From contig JAWPGT010000032.1 of NCBI GenBank assembly GCA_034638255.1, positions 225,903 through 289,902 of the forward strand: a stretch of 64,000 nucleotides of DNA, read 5' to 3'. Position 1 is the stretch's first letter, and each line of letters begins with the position of its first letter. The notes under the pieces were generated by a model. It was given only the letters and a program-made list of their open reading frames with translations. It had not been told where the DNA came from and did no database searches. Origin of the DNA: Coprinus comatus. Lineage: Eukaryota > Basidiomycota > Agaricomycetes > Agaricales > Agaricaceae. Positions 1 through 11,915 of the stretch are shown piece after piece. The translations under genes and the position numbers were made by a program.

Positions 1-1605
1 CTTTGGTTTGGGATTCCCTGCTGGAAGGTACGTTCGTTTTTTCTCCTTAGTCGGGTGATGCTAAAATATTGCCCTGACTTGACTAGCAAGGTCCAGGAGG
101 CCGTTGTTGAAAAGAATGTGAGCCATAAACCTCCTGAGTGCGCCTCTGTGCATTGACATATTGCAGTCAGGACCAATTAACGAAACTGATGACTTTTTGC
201 GTGCCACTTACACTCATGGCCCTCTTCTGTCGCGGATGTTAATGACAGGCGAACTTGAGGCACCCATGTTCACGGTTCGTCATGTCTATATATTAGCTAA
301 TTAATATATGTGCAGTCCTAAGCTCAGCTCTAGATTACTCTTCACCGCAACACCATTGATATTAGTGGTCATGGCCAATTAACAGTAGGCAGCCTTCCAG
401 ATGGTGTAGACCCAAGTTCCGTGACCTGGGTACCTGTTCGTCTCTATCATCCATCAGAAGGCGGACTTGAACCTCCAAATTTCGCTCCCAATGAAATATA
501 CCCCTAGTATGTTCTTCAGATGCCTACGAATTTGAACGTTAGACTGAGCCTTTGCTGATAGTCGTTGGGAAATTGACTTGGATGGTGTTTATTTTGATGG
601 AGAACGTCTACCAGATTCGAACATTTCACCCTCTGGTACTATTTCTGGTTCAGTAAGAAACTCGGCCCTTATAGACAGTGTACGTGTGAACTTTCTCAAT
701 CACTAAGCCCACTCATTAATTCCGAATAATAGGGAAACTCAATACTTCGAGGACCTCAAGATATTGTAAACGGCATCCTACAAAAAGTTTCCCCTAGTTA
801 TAACCCAGGCGATTCGAATTCGCAGCCCATATTCGCTTGCAGGGCACCTCACAGTCTTACATTTGAAATAGGAGGCAAGGTAAGTGATAAGAGAGGGTGT
901 ACTGGTCATTTATGAGAGACAGTCCTGAGGGTCAGATTTAGATGTTCCCAATCGACCCCCGCGATTTCATCGGCCAATTCCAAAAAGGGGATGCGACCAA
1001 TTGCATAGCGGACAATCTTGTCACCACAGATGCTCCTCGATTTGGAGCGCTCTTCCGTTGGAGTTTAGGTGATCCCTTTTTCCGTTCGTAAGTTGGGTTC
1101 TCGCTCTTTCCACTTTACAGTGTTTGTTTATTATTATATTAGGAACATGGTGGCATTCCACTATGGTAACCTCACACACCCTTCCGTCGATCCACCCCGC
1201 ATTGGTATCCTTTCTCTAGTACCTGAGAACTCCATGGAACTCTATGAGAATGCTGTCTCCGATGCTATCAATAACGGTGGCAACTTCGAACGTTAGTAAA
1301 CCTATGATACTCCGAGGACGTGTTATTAATTATAATTATTTACAGAGACACTCGACGTTGCACCTACGGCTAGTGTGGCTCTCGCTCCACAAGTTACTGT
1401 GGGCACTGGTGTCACACATCTAATTGCAGGGGCTACCTTGAGCTTGCAGCCTGGCATGGCTAGTACTACAAACGTCAATGCTAATGCGGACAACAACAGA
1501 CCGAATAATGCTGCGTCTTTGATTTTTTCAAACGAGTGGACTTCTTTAGTTATTACAGGTCTCAGCGTTGTTGCGTCTTCTCATCTCTTGAACTTCTTGC
1601 TTTAA
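1..1605 (+). CDS. Aspartic protease (family A1), 5' truncated, probable GPI anchor
   Basis: Secreted pepsin-like endopeptidase; the window begins inside the gene, so the N-lobe and first catalytic Asp are missing. Exons read FGLGFPAG (1-27), then from 51, 167, about 320 and about 570, joined by 23-60 nt introns. The second catalytic motif is ALIDSGNSILRGP, split by an intron at about 680-731 between DS and G. The C-lobe follows: IFACRAPHSLTFEIGGK, FPIDPRDFIGQF and the typical LGDPFFRSNMVAFHYG near 1060-1170. After the protease fold come a short Thr/Ala/Asn-rich linker and a terminal hydrophobic stretch (SLVITGLSVVASSHLLNFLL) with no basic tail, as expected of a GPI-anchor signal. The stop is at 1603-1605. 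It converges on the F-box gene. Family is confident; anchoring is inferred. Confidence 0.88.
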
Positions 1606-1939
1606 CGAGGGTTTACTTGAAAGAGGACTTTTGATGCGAGGATACTTTATAATTTACTCTAGTTTTGTCTTTCCGAAAACTTGAACTTTTTTGAACTTTT
1701 TTTTTCCGGGTCGATTATACATGTTAACGGGACACTGGGCTATATGTTTTACGTATGTAGTCAACACACGTTCATTCAACATTTCCTGTCACATAAGGTC
1801 TTCCTCAGCACGTACAGTAAGTTGATGTACTTAATTGTACATTTCTTCGAATATGAAGTACATTTATCACGTGTTCGTATCTAACCTTCATTCATAGAAA
1901 CCAAGAAAATCCTCTTCGACGGTATATGAATCATTCTAC
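1606..1939. other. Convergent intergenic gap
   Basis: 3' flanks of the protease and the F-box gene. T-rich tracts are visible (about 1685-1705), but no gene or RNA is recognised. Confidence 0.6.
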
Positions 1940-3575
1940 TTATGCTTCTGACACGCCAATAAGTCGCTGACGCTCCCTGGAACGAACAATAGCCACCGAC
2001 TGCAGACCTACATCGCTAACCCTACTCCAATGTCGAACATCCCTACCCCGGGGGTCATATTTCAACTGCCTAAGTTTTGGAAATATTTCTGAAAGAAATA
2101 CAACGACAAGATCGTCTTGTGTAATTGGTGATCGTCCAACATCAAGTATCACCAGTTTATTTGAGATAATTGGAGATGTTTTCAGATAATCCAGCATGTT
2201 GAATGCTGCTTTAGTGACTTTATTGGGGCGACCATCGACATATAACGAGAGTGATTCTAGATTGTTACAGCCTTCAGCAAGTGTAGCTAGGACCTGGAGA
2301 GACGTCCCAACAATATTCTGAGTACTCTGCTGGTTTGCAGAGGATATGAAGGGTAAAATATCCAAGCTCCGAAGATTGATCCAAGCGTCGGGAATCCTGA
2401 TGGCTAACTCTGGAGAGATGTATACTCCATCAGCTATATTGAGTTGGACGTGTTCCAAGCATGGAAATTGTAAGAGGAAGGGGAGATTATCTGGACCAGA
2501 ACCAGCGTGTGTGATGTGTAATTCCGTCAATGTAGCAGGATTACAGTATCTCCCCAGATATTCGTAGAAAGATGCCCAAAGTAGCTCGTTATCTTCAAGA
2601 GAAGAGTCACTAAGGATATCGAAGCTTAGGCTCTGCAAATTTACATCCTCAAGCCAGGGGATGATGTTCATCGCGGCTGCCAGTGAAATTTGCAGTAACG
2701 ACAAGCTCTTTAGGGAAGTGAATGGAGATTCAATAGTGGATCTATCGAAATCTTCCTCACTGAGGGAGTTTGACGATGAGTATCCAAGCCGAAGGACTAG
2801 TCTTTCCAGGTCGGGCATTTGAGTAATCTGTAGGAAACCCTTGACGGACACATCGGGTAGGTCAAGAACACTAAGATTCTGCCACTCCGTAATGAGTCCT
2901 TCAAGGATGTCCAAAGAGATGACTTGAGATGTCGATGCAAGTGCGAGGTGACGAAGGGTCTGGTTACAGCCTGCAAATGACAATGAATTCAAGATGCTGG
3001 TATTTCGAGGATTGTTAATGGGTCCATGGAAATTGATGGTTAGACATCGAAGGACTGGGCTCAGGAACATGTGAAGGTATTCAAAAGCTGCATTGTCGTC
3101 CGTAGATCCCACCCAGTGCATCTCTCTCAACGTGGGCAACAGACAACCACGTGAAAAAGCGCTCAAAACTGCGTATACGGGAAGACTAGTCCTTGAACAA
3201 TTTCGGTACCGTCCTTTCTCTATGTAGAGGATTTGAACTCGACGAGTATACATACTGAGTCTTTCAAAGTCCACAGGTGCTAGTGCCCGAGAAAGGTGCT
3301 ATCAAATAGGAAAAAATTAGATAAGGTCCCGTGTTAAATTAGACACTTACTAGGAGTCCTTTGTTTGACACAGTCCACGCATTTCCAGGTAAACACATTA
3401 CCAGGGGCTGTAGGCCTTGTATTTCATACCACAGACTATTTAGCGCCGGTTCACTGAATTCCCGGCAGGTACGAGCGAGATTACTGAGCGTCAACGTGGC
3501 AACAGGTTCTTGTTGAAGACGCAGTTCCTCGCATGTGAGACGTAGAATCTCAGAGGAATGGAGGCAACGATGCAT
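1940..3575 (-). CDS. F-box protein with leucine-rich C-terminus
   Basis: Probable substrate-recognition subunit of an SCF ubiquitin ligase, in the large Agaricomycete F-box family. Exon 1 (3351-3575) begins MHRCLHSSEILRLTCEEL and continues LSNLARTCREFSEPALNSLWYEIQGL, the usual degenerate F-box with its W-x-E/D ending. A 52-nt intron (3299-3350, GTAAGT..TAG) joins it in frame to exon 2 (1940-3298). Exon 2 starts HLSRALAPVDFERLSMYTRRV and then shows irregular leucine-rich strands (TLRHLALAS, NLSVLDLPDV, LERLVLRLG, SLESLSLYVDG). The total is 527 residues. An in-frame ATG at 3653 would add 26 residues; 3575 is preferred because relatives start at the MHRCL motif. No frameshifts are seen. Confidence 0.85.
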
Positions 3576-4036
3576 AGTCGATCGAATGGTAGATCTAGTG
3601 CACCAACTGTGAGATAAGTCGGGTAGAAAGACAGCCTTGCGCCTCATTATCATCGATCAATGGGAATCGTGACTGCAAGTACGTAACTATTCTATAAAAA
3701 GCTGAGTACCCTTGGCGGTCTTGCGGCCCGCCAAGGAACTACATGTAGGAGTATTTGTCAAGGTGATCTACTACAGTCGTTCCGAGCAGGAACCAGTCGG
3801 GGGCTGAAGCGCTGAAGCTGAAGTACCGGTAAGAGTCTAGGTGTACTCACATCTACATCAATAAATTTCTGAGTCACATCCACTAGTAGCTCGAACTCAT
3901 GACTTATAATTATCATACAACTATTGAAACCTCAACACCAAGCCTGGTCCAAATAAAACAAGTGAGAAGTAGTATTATATTATCTTTGACAATCACTGAC
4001 AATATAGTAATTTCACAACTAGTAATCATGGTGATA
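3576..4036. other. Intergenic gap upstream of the F-box gene
   Basis: Promoter side of the F-box gene and 3' flank of the GST gene. No coding or RNA feature recognised. Confidence 0.55.
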
Positions 4037-4854
4037 TTATTTAGTGGACGCATAAATCTCCAACTTTGCAAGTAAATCTTCCCATCTCCCATTATTCCAG
4101 CTGACAATCGTTTTCCACTCCTCCGACTCCTCTCCGAGAACGATCCTCCAACTGCGAATGGTTGACATAACTACAAAATCCGCAAACGTGACCCTATCTC
4201 CCATCAAAAATGGGCCAGCGCTCTTTTGATAGAAGCTATCAATGGTGTCCAAACCGGCTTTTGTTTTGTTGAGGAGTTCGACACGTTCCTCGCTGGAAGG
4301 GAATATATCCGCAAAAGCGGATTTTCCGGTAATTTCCAACATCCTGCGAATGAAATACTCGGTACTCTTTGGGTTGACCTGGTCAAGCAATTTCGACACA
4401 ACAATCACCCATAATGGAGAGGTGACTTCATTGAATTGATGATAAAATGCTGCTTGTAATGCTTCTGTACCCGATGGAATAACCTGTGGTGTGTTTGGAT
4501 ACGCCTTGTCGAGGTACTCCGCGATCTTGTAGGAATCCGTGATGCGCGTGTCTGTGGAATCGTCCGTCAAGGATGGACAGGTATAACGTGGACTTCCATT
4601 TGGCTGGACGCCGCTAGGAGGTACCCCAATCTTCTTGAGCTCATCCTCAATGTTCGGAAACTCGAGCCTCATGACATTGAACTCAAGATTCTTGAATCCC
4701 AAGGTATATCTGATTTACATTGTCAGTACATGAATTTTTTAATATCATCGTGGTCTGGATTTTCGTCACCATAAACTCACCTGACTTTCCAAGGATTAGG
4801 TGAATAAGACCCAATCAGTAGATTCTTTCCTGCGAGATCGTAGAGTGTGATCAT
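4037..4854 (-). CDS. Glutathione S-transferase, etherase-like (GSTFuA/LigE-type)
   Basis: Cytosolic transferase that conjugates glutathione to electrophiles; in wood- and litter-decay fungi this class binds lignin- and wood-derived phenolics. Exon 1 (4781-4854) encodes MITLYDLAGKNLLIGSYSP then NPWKV, with the family's S-x-N-x-W-K active-site segment. A 71-nt intron (4710-4780) leads in phase to RYTLGFKNLEF. The thioredoxin half continues VPPSGVQPNGSPRYTCPSL and TDSYKIAEYLDKAYP. The helical GST C-domain runs from about residue 100 to the end (GPFLMGDRVTFADFVVMSTIR carries the conserved N-cap/Asp). Length is 248 aa, normal for the class. A hAT element is inserted 518 bp upstream of the start codon. 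Confidence 0.88.
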
Positions 4855-5371
4855 TCTTCAAAAATGACTGGGAACTTGTTAAGAAAATCAGATGGAAAAG
4901 ATACTCCTTTATAGAGATTCAACCCTTGCCATATTGTTTAACATTACGACGGTACTATGTTTTTACTTATTAATCTTTCGCTCAGGTCCCTTCGGATTAC
5001 AAACTTTAGTCTTGTTTCTTACTAACCACATATATATATGGAGAAAAGTGACACGTAGGTTTCAGATCGCTCCGAGGACGACCCTGAGTCTGACCGGTTG
5101 TCATTCATTGGGTCTTGGATTTCTTTCCCCAATGCATCAGTGGTATGCACAGTGTTTGTACCAGTCTTGTCACTACCATAATAATCAATACACTATACAC
5201 GTAGTAATTGTTTTTCGTTGCCCAAGGCAATGCTGCTGGCAAGTAACAGTTGCCACATCCCATTCGGAGGTTGTGTTGAATTGGGGTTGATGATAAATGA
5301 CTGTGTCATAAATAGATGCTCACGGCATGGTGTGCGGTTAAATATGGAATATGTACAACGTCCGAACGGAC
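4855..5371. other. GST upstream region, bounded by the transposon
   Basis: Non-coding; presumed GST promoter. The ORFs here have no protein-like composition. It ends at the 8-bp target site of the hAT element. Confidence 0.5.
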
Positions 5372-5382
5372 TAGTGTTGCCG
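5364..5382 (+). repeat. Left target duplication and inverted terminal repeat of hAT
   Basis: GAACGGAC (5364-5371) followed by TAGTGTTGCCG (5372-5382). Partner copies lie at 9796-9814. Confidence 0.88.
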
Positions 5383-6228
5383 TGGTTCGACTCAAAAACC
5401 GCAAGTCGATTGAGTCGGACCGTAAAAAACCGGACGGAACCACTCAACCGACTTCCCGGTTCAAGTCATTGAACCAATGATGAGTCGTTTCCGAATTTGG
5501 TAGTAGGATTTGTCAGCAACGGGATGTACATGCTCACTACTGTGTATCGTAAATCATTCATGATCTATCATCTTCTCCAATCTCTAAACAATCCCAGACC
5601 AATTTGGAGTCCATGGATCAGTGATATTGTCATCTGAGATGCTCTGGTAAGTGTATTTCTACAAGTATTGACTATGATTTTGCTGAATACACTCTTTCTA
5701 TTATCAAATCAGATCACATCGATAACATCTGCATGTTGTACACCTTCCGTAGTGACTGATAATGCACCATATCCATTCAATAGAAGTAATACACTCGTTT
5801 GAAGGCACTTTACCTCAAGAGTAATGGCTGTATCAGGCTTCTGCCAGGTGATTTTCTTAATCTTAGGTACAAAACTCGTGTTTGAGCACCACATTTATTT
5901 TGCTGGCCATCTATGGGTGCCGATTGTGGGATATGCATCCTGATATTAGGGCCCAGGCATGGTAAGCATCGCTTAAGCCTAGTATTAAAGTAATCTACTG
6001 ACAAGTGAATTCAATCCTAGGTATGATCTGGAACGTGTTTTCAGTAATTGTATTGGTATGTTCTATTATCTATACTCTTTTAGGCTCCTATACTCACCTT
6101 ATGGTCCTTCCATTTATTGTTCCCAGGTGTTTTTGATAGTAACGATAATACACAATGATTAATACCACTATTGTGAAATCGTAACACTTAAGTGACTTGT
6201 AGGAGAGAAGTGGTATAAAAGTGTATCA

Positions 6229-6296
6229 TTCTTCCCATCTTAGCACCCTACACCTGTACTCGTTCCTCCCATCTTAGCACCCTATACCTCTACTCG
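6229..6296 (+). repeat. Tandem duplication, 2 x 34 bp, upstream of transposase
   Basis: Two adjacent 34-bp units (6229-6262 and 6263-6296) share CCCATCTTAGCACCCTA and differ at three positions. They lie 80-150 bp before the transposase ATG, just after a TATA-like GGTATAAAAG at about 6212. They may be transposase binding or promoter repeats. Confidence 0.75.
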
Positions 6297-6374
6297 TTCT
6301 TACCTGGTGAGTCATTTTTGTTGATTGTCATTGTTTTTTTTTTGCTTATTTCTCAAGCTACTTATGAATAGATT

Positions 6375-9300
6375 ATGGCTCGAAAAAAAAATGTCCAATA
6401 TGCAAATGGAGCGTCCGAGACTGTCTTTGAAGTAAACCGTATGTTTAATATTCTATTAAATTGCTTTAATATTTTAAACTAAAATATATTATTAGCAAAG
6501 CCACGTCAACGTGGCCGTCCCCCAAAAAATATAGCAATCACTAAACAACAAGATTTACATGGACCACCAAATACTCTATTCAAGGCTTCTACTAGCGCAA
6601 CTTTGGAGCCACTCCCCACTTCGGTCTCTATCACACCCATCCTTGATACCGGGAATCTCAATCCATTTATTGTTACACCTTTACCTTCAATTCATGATTC
6701 TACTCTAACATTCTTAGTAACAAATGACGATCTCTCTCAATCACCAATACTACCATCATCTCCGATTAAGAATCGCATCGAGAATGAGCAACCAACTTCT
6801 AATTCATTCCTACCATATCCGCCAGCAACTCCTCAATCACGTATCCATGCTCGTCGTCTCTCTTATACCCCTACTCAAGTTCAAGTAGTTATTAAAAAGG
6901 TAACCCGAGTTGCAAAAGATATCCAATCTTTTTTTGTAGAACAAGAAGGTTATCGGAAATGTCAATATTGCATGTAAGTCTTATTGTATATATTAAAAAT
7001 GACTTTTTCTTACTAATATTATTTTTAGACAATCACATACTAACAATCCATCAACTACACCACCAGATAGTTATCAGAAATCAAGTAGCACCAGTACTCT
7101 CCGGCGACATCTCTACACCCACCATCTAGCCATTTGGGTTGCTGATTGTAACCGATTACAAATCAAAATTACATCAAAGGATGAAAAACTTCGCACTGGA
7201 TTACGAAGGCTTAAAGAAAGTAAAGAAATTCAATATAACCATAATGAACAGCATGAACTACCTACTACACATCAACCATACACTTACGAGGGGTTTTTGA
7301 ATAATTTGATTGCATGGATTATTTCTGATGATCAAGTATGTTTTTTTTTATATCATTATATTGTAATTTTGCTAAGAAAAGTTCTTAGTCACTCAATATC
7401 ATTGACAATCCCCAGTTTCGGTCTCTCTTGTTTATGTTACGACCTGAACTTCAAAATCACCTTCCTCACTGAACTAAACTTCGCTCACAGATTATTCAAA
7501 TCTGGCATCAACATATAGTACATTTAAGTGGCAAAATGAAAGTAAGTTGTCGTATAATACTGTATTATTTCCTTATTAAAATATACTATAATAATAGAAA
7601 GCCTTAGGGAAAATTTCGTTTACATCAGACTGTTGGACAGATACAAATCTCTCACCTTTTATTGCAATTACTGCTCATTGGATTGAGTCTTATGTCAAGA
7701 ATACTCAACATGGTCCAGAATTTGTTTTATCACTCCGTACTGAGCTTATTGCTTTTCATCGAGTTCCTCAACGACATACAGGTGAACATCTTGCAGCTGT
7801 TTTCCTTAATATTCTCAATCATTATTGTAACGACAAAGTAAGATCCTACTATTAAAGAAATATAATAAGACTCTAACTTTTATATAGATTGGCTGGATTA
7901 CACTTGATAATGCAAGTAATAACAATACTATGGTCGAATCACTTTCCCATCTTCTCGCCACTCAAAATATATTATTCTCGCCTGAAGAGCAACGTATTAG
8001 GTATTTTCTAGTATAATATATATATATCTATTTACTAATGTATATCACTCATTTAGATGTTTCCCACATATCGTGAATATTGCATGTCAAGCAGTTATTA
8101 CTGCTTTGGCCAATGATGAATTAGTAGTAGTATCTGAAAATCAAACTGAACGTGATCTCATTGGATTATTACGTTCATTGGTTAATCATGTTTGTATTTT
8201 TCTATTATAATAATTGGAATTCAACTTATTTATATTATAAAAAGATTCGAGCATCATCACTTCATCGGGAACACTTCAATAAAGTTCAACGTATACTAGG
8301 TATTACACATGTACTTCAGCTCCTACGTGATGTTCCAACTCGGTGGTCATCTACACATCTTATGATTAGTCGAGCATTAGAACTTTGACAGGTATGTTTT
8401 CAAGTAACTTTATTCTAATAAACTCTTACCTATTTACAATTATAGGCTATTGATATATTCCTTTTACAACATCCAGAACTTGTAAAATATACAATTTATC
8501 AAAATGAATGGATTATTCTTGAGCAAGTATCAAAAATTCTTTCAGTACGTAAATTTCTATATTATCAATAATCATATTAATAGTATATTTTTGAATAGAT
8601 TCCTCATGCTTTCCAGCAGAAATTATCTGCTGAAAAAACACCAACATTGTGTGAAGCACTACCATCATTTCAACGGATGATTTTAGCATGGGAAAGATGT
8701 CAAGAGGATCTACCACATTTTTCGACTATAATCAATGCTGGACTAATAAAACTAAAGGATTATTACAATCGTGCTCTAAATGTTCCAGCATATCAGCTAG
8801 CAATACGTATGTCTTCATATTCAATTCTAAACTTAATATTAACATGATTATTATTATTTTAGTCTTACATCCACTACGAAAACTTGCATGGTTTAAGGAG
8901 TATATGCCAACAAAAGTTTACGAAGTAAAAGAAATGTTTATTAATCAAGTAAGCTATTTATAGAATTTACAAGAATTACTTTTAACTGAGTATTTGACTA
9001 GCTGCGATGTCATCAACAATTAAACCATCCACGAACACCTGGCCAAAATATTACCAGACCTCAAGCTATAGCTAATATCAGCTGGGCTGATGGTGTACTT
9101 GGCTCTGATGACTATTGTTTCAATAATCCAGTTGCAGATAGCCTAGAGGCAGAAGTAGATCTATACTTTAGGGATCCACAACCAATGATGTACACCAACA
9201 TGATATCATATTGGCAAGTATGTGTTCTTTATTCTCACCATAATATTATATGATTCTAAGCAAATTATAGGACAATCAATTTCGCTTTCCAACTCTCTTT

Positions 9301-9612
9301 CGACTAGCAATGGATATATTACCAATTCAAGGTTCAGCAGTTCCATGTGAGCGAGTTTTCTCAAGTGGAAAAGAAACCATGGCTCTGCGACGTAATCGTA
9401 TCAAAGGAGACTTAATGGAAGCACTTCAGATGCTAAAGTTTTCTATGAAACATGGTCCGAAGCTAGATTTTACTGCTGGTACTGGACGAGATGAAGAGAT
9501 TCATGAACTTGAGTTGGAAGAATTGGAGGAGTTATATAATCCCCAGGATATTTTTTCGTTCATGGAATCACTAATAATGTCAGAAGATGAGGAAGATACT
9601 CAAGAGCTTTGA
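6375..9612 (+). pseudogene. hAT transposase, one in-frame stop
   Basis: Cut-and-paste transposase spread over about 10 exons with 45-60 nt introns. In order: an AT-hook-like basic stretch RQRGRPPKN (about 6500); a BED zinc finger (CQYCM at 6953-6974, then TLRRHLYTHH at about 7098-7127); the RNase-H core (ISFTSDCWTD, then WITLDNASNNN at about 7893-7925, then CFPHIVNIACQA at about 8060); DVPTRWSSTHLMISRALEL; and the C-terminal dimerisation block (FPTLFRLAMDILPIQGSAVP then CERVFSSGKETMALRRNRI, about 9285-9400) with an acidic tail. A single TGA at 8386-8388 follows RALEL, where relatives have Arg. CGA-to-TGA is a plain C-to-T change. The rest of the frame is open, so inactivation is recent or the base is wrong. 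Confidence 0.88.
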
Positions 9613-9795
9613 GCATGCTATACCAGTTAAACATATATTTATTGTACTGTTTTGTTTTTTGTTTTTTCTTCTCAGAAATATATAAAAGGATATTATTTAT
9701 GTAATAATAACGGTTCAATGTGGTCCTGAGTCACTTAGGGTCTAATGGTTTAGTAAGTTGATCAAGACAGGACCAAACGGGACCAAACCAAGTCG

Positions 9796-9814
9796 CGACA
9801 ACACTAGAATGGAC
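9796..9814 (-). repeat. Right inverted terminal repeat and target duplication of hAT
   Basis: CGACAACACTA (9796-9806) followed by GAATGGAC (9807-9814). Both match the left end with one substitution each. Confidence 0.88.
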
Positions 9815-10165
9815 GACGTGCGTGGGAGAATACACAGTACGACATTGGCAATTATTTTCATTCAACAACTACACCTCACGAGCCTTTTCTCCTTTGGCCT
9901 TTTTGTCTCTGCTCTGTGGATATCACACAATATCAATATTCTGGGTCTGACATGACGCCACTACTACCGTATCATACTACTTTGACAATGTTTGACAAAC
10001 ATGTGGAAAGAATCCAACCATCCAATGCATGTACATAAAGACAGATCTGGACACAGAATCAGAAACAGAATTCTTAACAAATTCATTATTAGCCCCACAA
10101 GTATTTCTCGAACTTAGTGTTATGATAGTTCTTTGAAACGACGAGCAGTGAGGGTGGCTCAGATT

Positions 10166-10483
10166 ATGTCACTTATTACAACTCAATTTCCCATAAACAT
10201 GGACACCAATTCAAGAGGAGGATGGTTGGTGAGAGGCAGTTACGTGTCGAAGAATTTGTTATGTATACCGGTGGTTCTTAAAGAGGTTTTGGATGGGATG
10301 TTGTTCGTTCTTTCTAATTCTACGTTGACTACTGTAACTCCCAACGGTGACGATGATGGAAGACTTGAATGTAACGACAGTACGACAACACGAGCGAATC
10401 TAGTACCAAGTATCTCCATTAGAACCATCGACAAGAAACAAAACTCTTACATGCTCACGTATGCACTCTATGGCCTGACTTAA
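10166..10483 (+). CDS. Hypothetical protein (weak)
   Basis: Single open frame of 105 codons from an ATG at 10166, beginning MSLITTQFPINMDTNSRGG. Composition is Thr/Asn/Asp-rich, and no domain is recognised. It lies just beyond the transposon in a region with decayed sequence. It may be an exon of a larger gene or chance. The stop is followed by no obvious further exon. Confidence 0.3.
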   Translation: MSLITTQFPINMDTNSRGGWLVRGSYVSKNLLCIPVVLKEVLDGMLFVLSNSTLTTVTPNGDDDGRLECNDSTTTRANLVPSISIRTIDKKQNSYMLTYALYGLT

Positions 10484-10724
10484 AACAACATCCGTCCATC
10501 TCATCACGGGAAAGTGGATTGGGTTCGCGTTCAAGAAATTCAGCACGTCGCTTCGTAGCATTTTGTTGGCCACCGGGACTCCTTTACCCGCTGCACTACT
10601 ATCGATTCCAAACTGGGTTTGAGTATGAATATATCAAACATATCCAACAACCATGCCATTTACTCAGATTTTGGTACATGGAGATCTGAGAGAGAGAGGT
10701 GCAAAATACTATTGCATTAGGAAT

Positions 10725-10890
10725 CATGGTTGGTGCCTTGAGATTGCGGATTGGGTAGGTGTAGGCGGTCGTTAAAAGGTTATGTTTGTTCTGAGATTTA
10801 TCTGGTAAGTCTATGTTTGAAACAATTAATATATTTAACACTGATAGCTCTGATTTATTTTGTAGATCTTAACAAATCCACAGTGAGTAT
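10725..10890 (+). repeat. Diverged duplicate, copy 1
   Basis: Shares an ordered set of blocks with 11743-11915: CATGGT, ATTGCGGATTGGGTA versus ATGCGGATTGGGTA, GAGATTTA-C/A-TGGTA, then TTGTAGATCTTAACAAA versus CGTAGATCTTCACAAAC. Copy 1 has frame breaks throughout. The similarity was judged by eye. Confidence 0.55.
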
Positions 10891-11450
10891 ATGTGCCCTT
10901 GTCTTTTTTCCCGTTCAAAAATAGAAACTAACATTGGTAACACTAGCTGGAAACGATGGGGAAACGAAAGGAGTGGCAAGAAAGATAAACAACCATTCCA
11001 GATCGTATTGATTCGAGCATGGTCGAAGTCAATGTCCCTCAGCGAGGCTTCAACTCATTGGCTCAGGTAGGTAGCCCCACAGGAATGAGAATTGAAGCAC
11101 ATATACTGAGTAATTTGTACAGTACAACAGTGGCATGCATCATCGCTTCTAGAATCAACATGACAACATCAAACGAAGTGGGGTAGCCAATCCAAGAGAG
11201 ATATTGAAGATTATGAAGCTTTGAAGGTCTTAGTGATTCTTCACAAGATTCAAGAGGTAATTCTCATAATCGAATGACTATGCCCATGCTTGACGTGAAA
11301 TCATCAACATAAAATATGTTTTGGATTGATCTTAGGGCACTTTCAACATGTGAAGCTGGCGAGAATATACAAGACAATCCTTACCTGATGCTGATTTGAA
11401 GATCGTCGTCACCGTTCGGACATCCATATCAATCGTTCCAGAGTGACTGC

Positions 11451-11861
11451 ATGAATGGACAGGGACTCAGAATCACCAACAAACCAGAATTTATAATTAC
11501 AAAGTACCTGCTTCGGACATTCTTAAGGAAAAATAAAATTCCTATGCACTCTCCTTCATACTCTTTACAGCCTAACTCAAAGATTGGGATGTTGTTTCTT
11601 TGCATGTTGTTGATAATTATTTGCTTCCTACATTATTATCAAATTCAAACTCGAACGCTAGGGGTGAAGATGGTAATATATCCGAGGGTATCCCTGTTAG
11701 TTGAGAATATTGATGAATTTCGGGATAGGGATATGGATGGGATTCATGGTGGTTGGTTACCTAAGAATGCGGATTGGGTAACAGGTGGTCATCAGAAGGT
11801 CATGTTTTGTTTTTTTGATTATCGAGATTTAATTGGTAGGTTCGTATGTTTAAAACGATGA
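11451..11861 (+). pseudogene. Unrecognised gene fragment containing duplicate copy 2
   Basis: Open frame of 136 codons with one hydrophobic segment (MLFLCMLLIIICFLHYY, about residues 47-63). Its C-terminal part, GGWLPKNADWVTGGHQ followed by FFDYRDLIG, lies over a repeat of 10725-10890. After a GTAGGT donor at about 11836 an acceptor at about 11900 gives DLHKPV, matching copy 1's DLNKST after the same intron. This suggests a duplicated gene, now decayed in at least copy 1. No family is recognised, and the hydrophobic part may be unrelated. Confidence 0.35.
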
Positions 11862-11915
11862 CCACAGATGATGATTATTATTATAATCTATTTCGTAGAT
11901 CTTCACAAACCTGTC

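Larger units (their letters stand above)
5372..9806 (+). mobile_element. hAT-superfamily DNA transposon, full length (4.4 kb)
   Basis: Autonomous-type element bounded by short inverted terminal repeats: TAGTGTTGCCG at 5372 and its near-complement CGACAACACTA ending at 9806 (10 of 11 bases match). The flanks are the 8-bp target duplication GAACGGAC (5364-5371) and GAATGGAC (9807-9814), differing by one C/T. An 8-bp duplication is diagnostic for hAT. The left 1 kb is non-coding with pyrimidine-rich repeats; the transposase occupies 6375-9612. Subterminal DNA near the right end repeats GGACCAAAC. One mismatch in both the repeats and the target duplication implies a moderately old insertion. Confidence 0.9.

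Noticed and set aside
1681..1884. ORF 1681-1884 (+)
   Set aside because: Hydrophobic and AT-rich, in the 3' flank of the protease, with no ATG-quality start or splice context.
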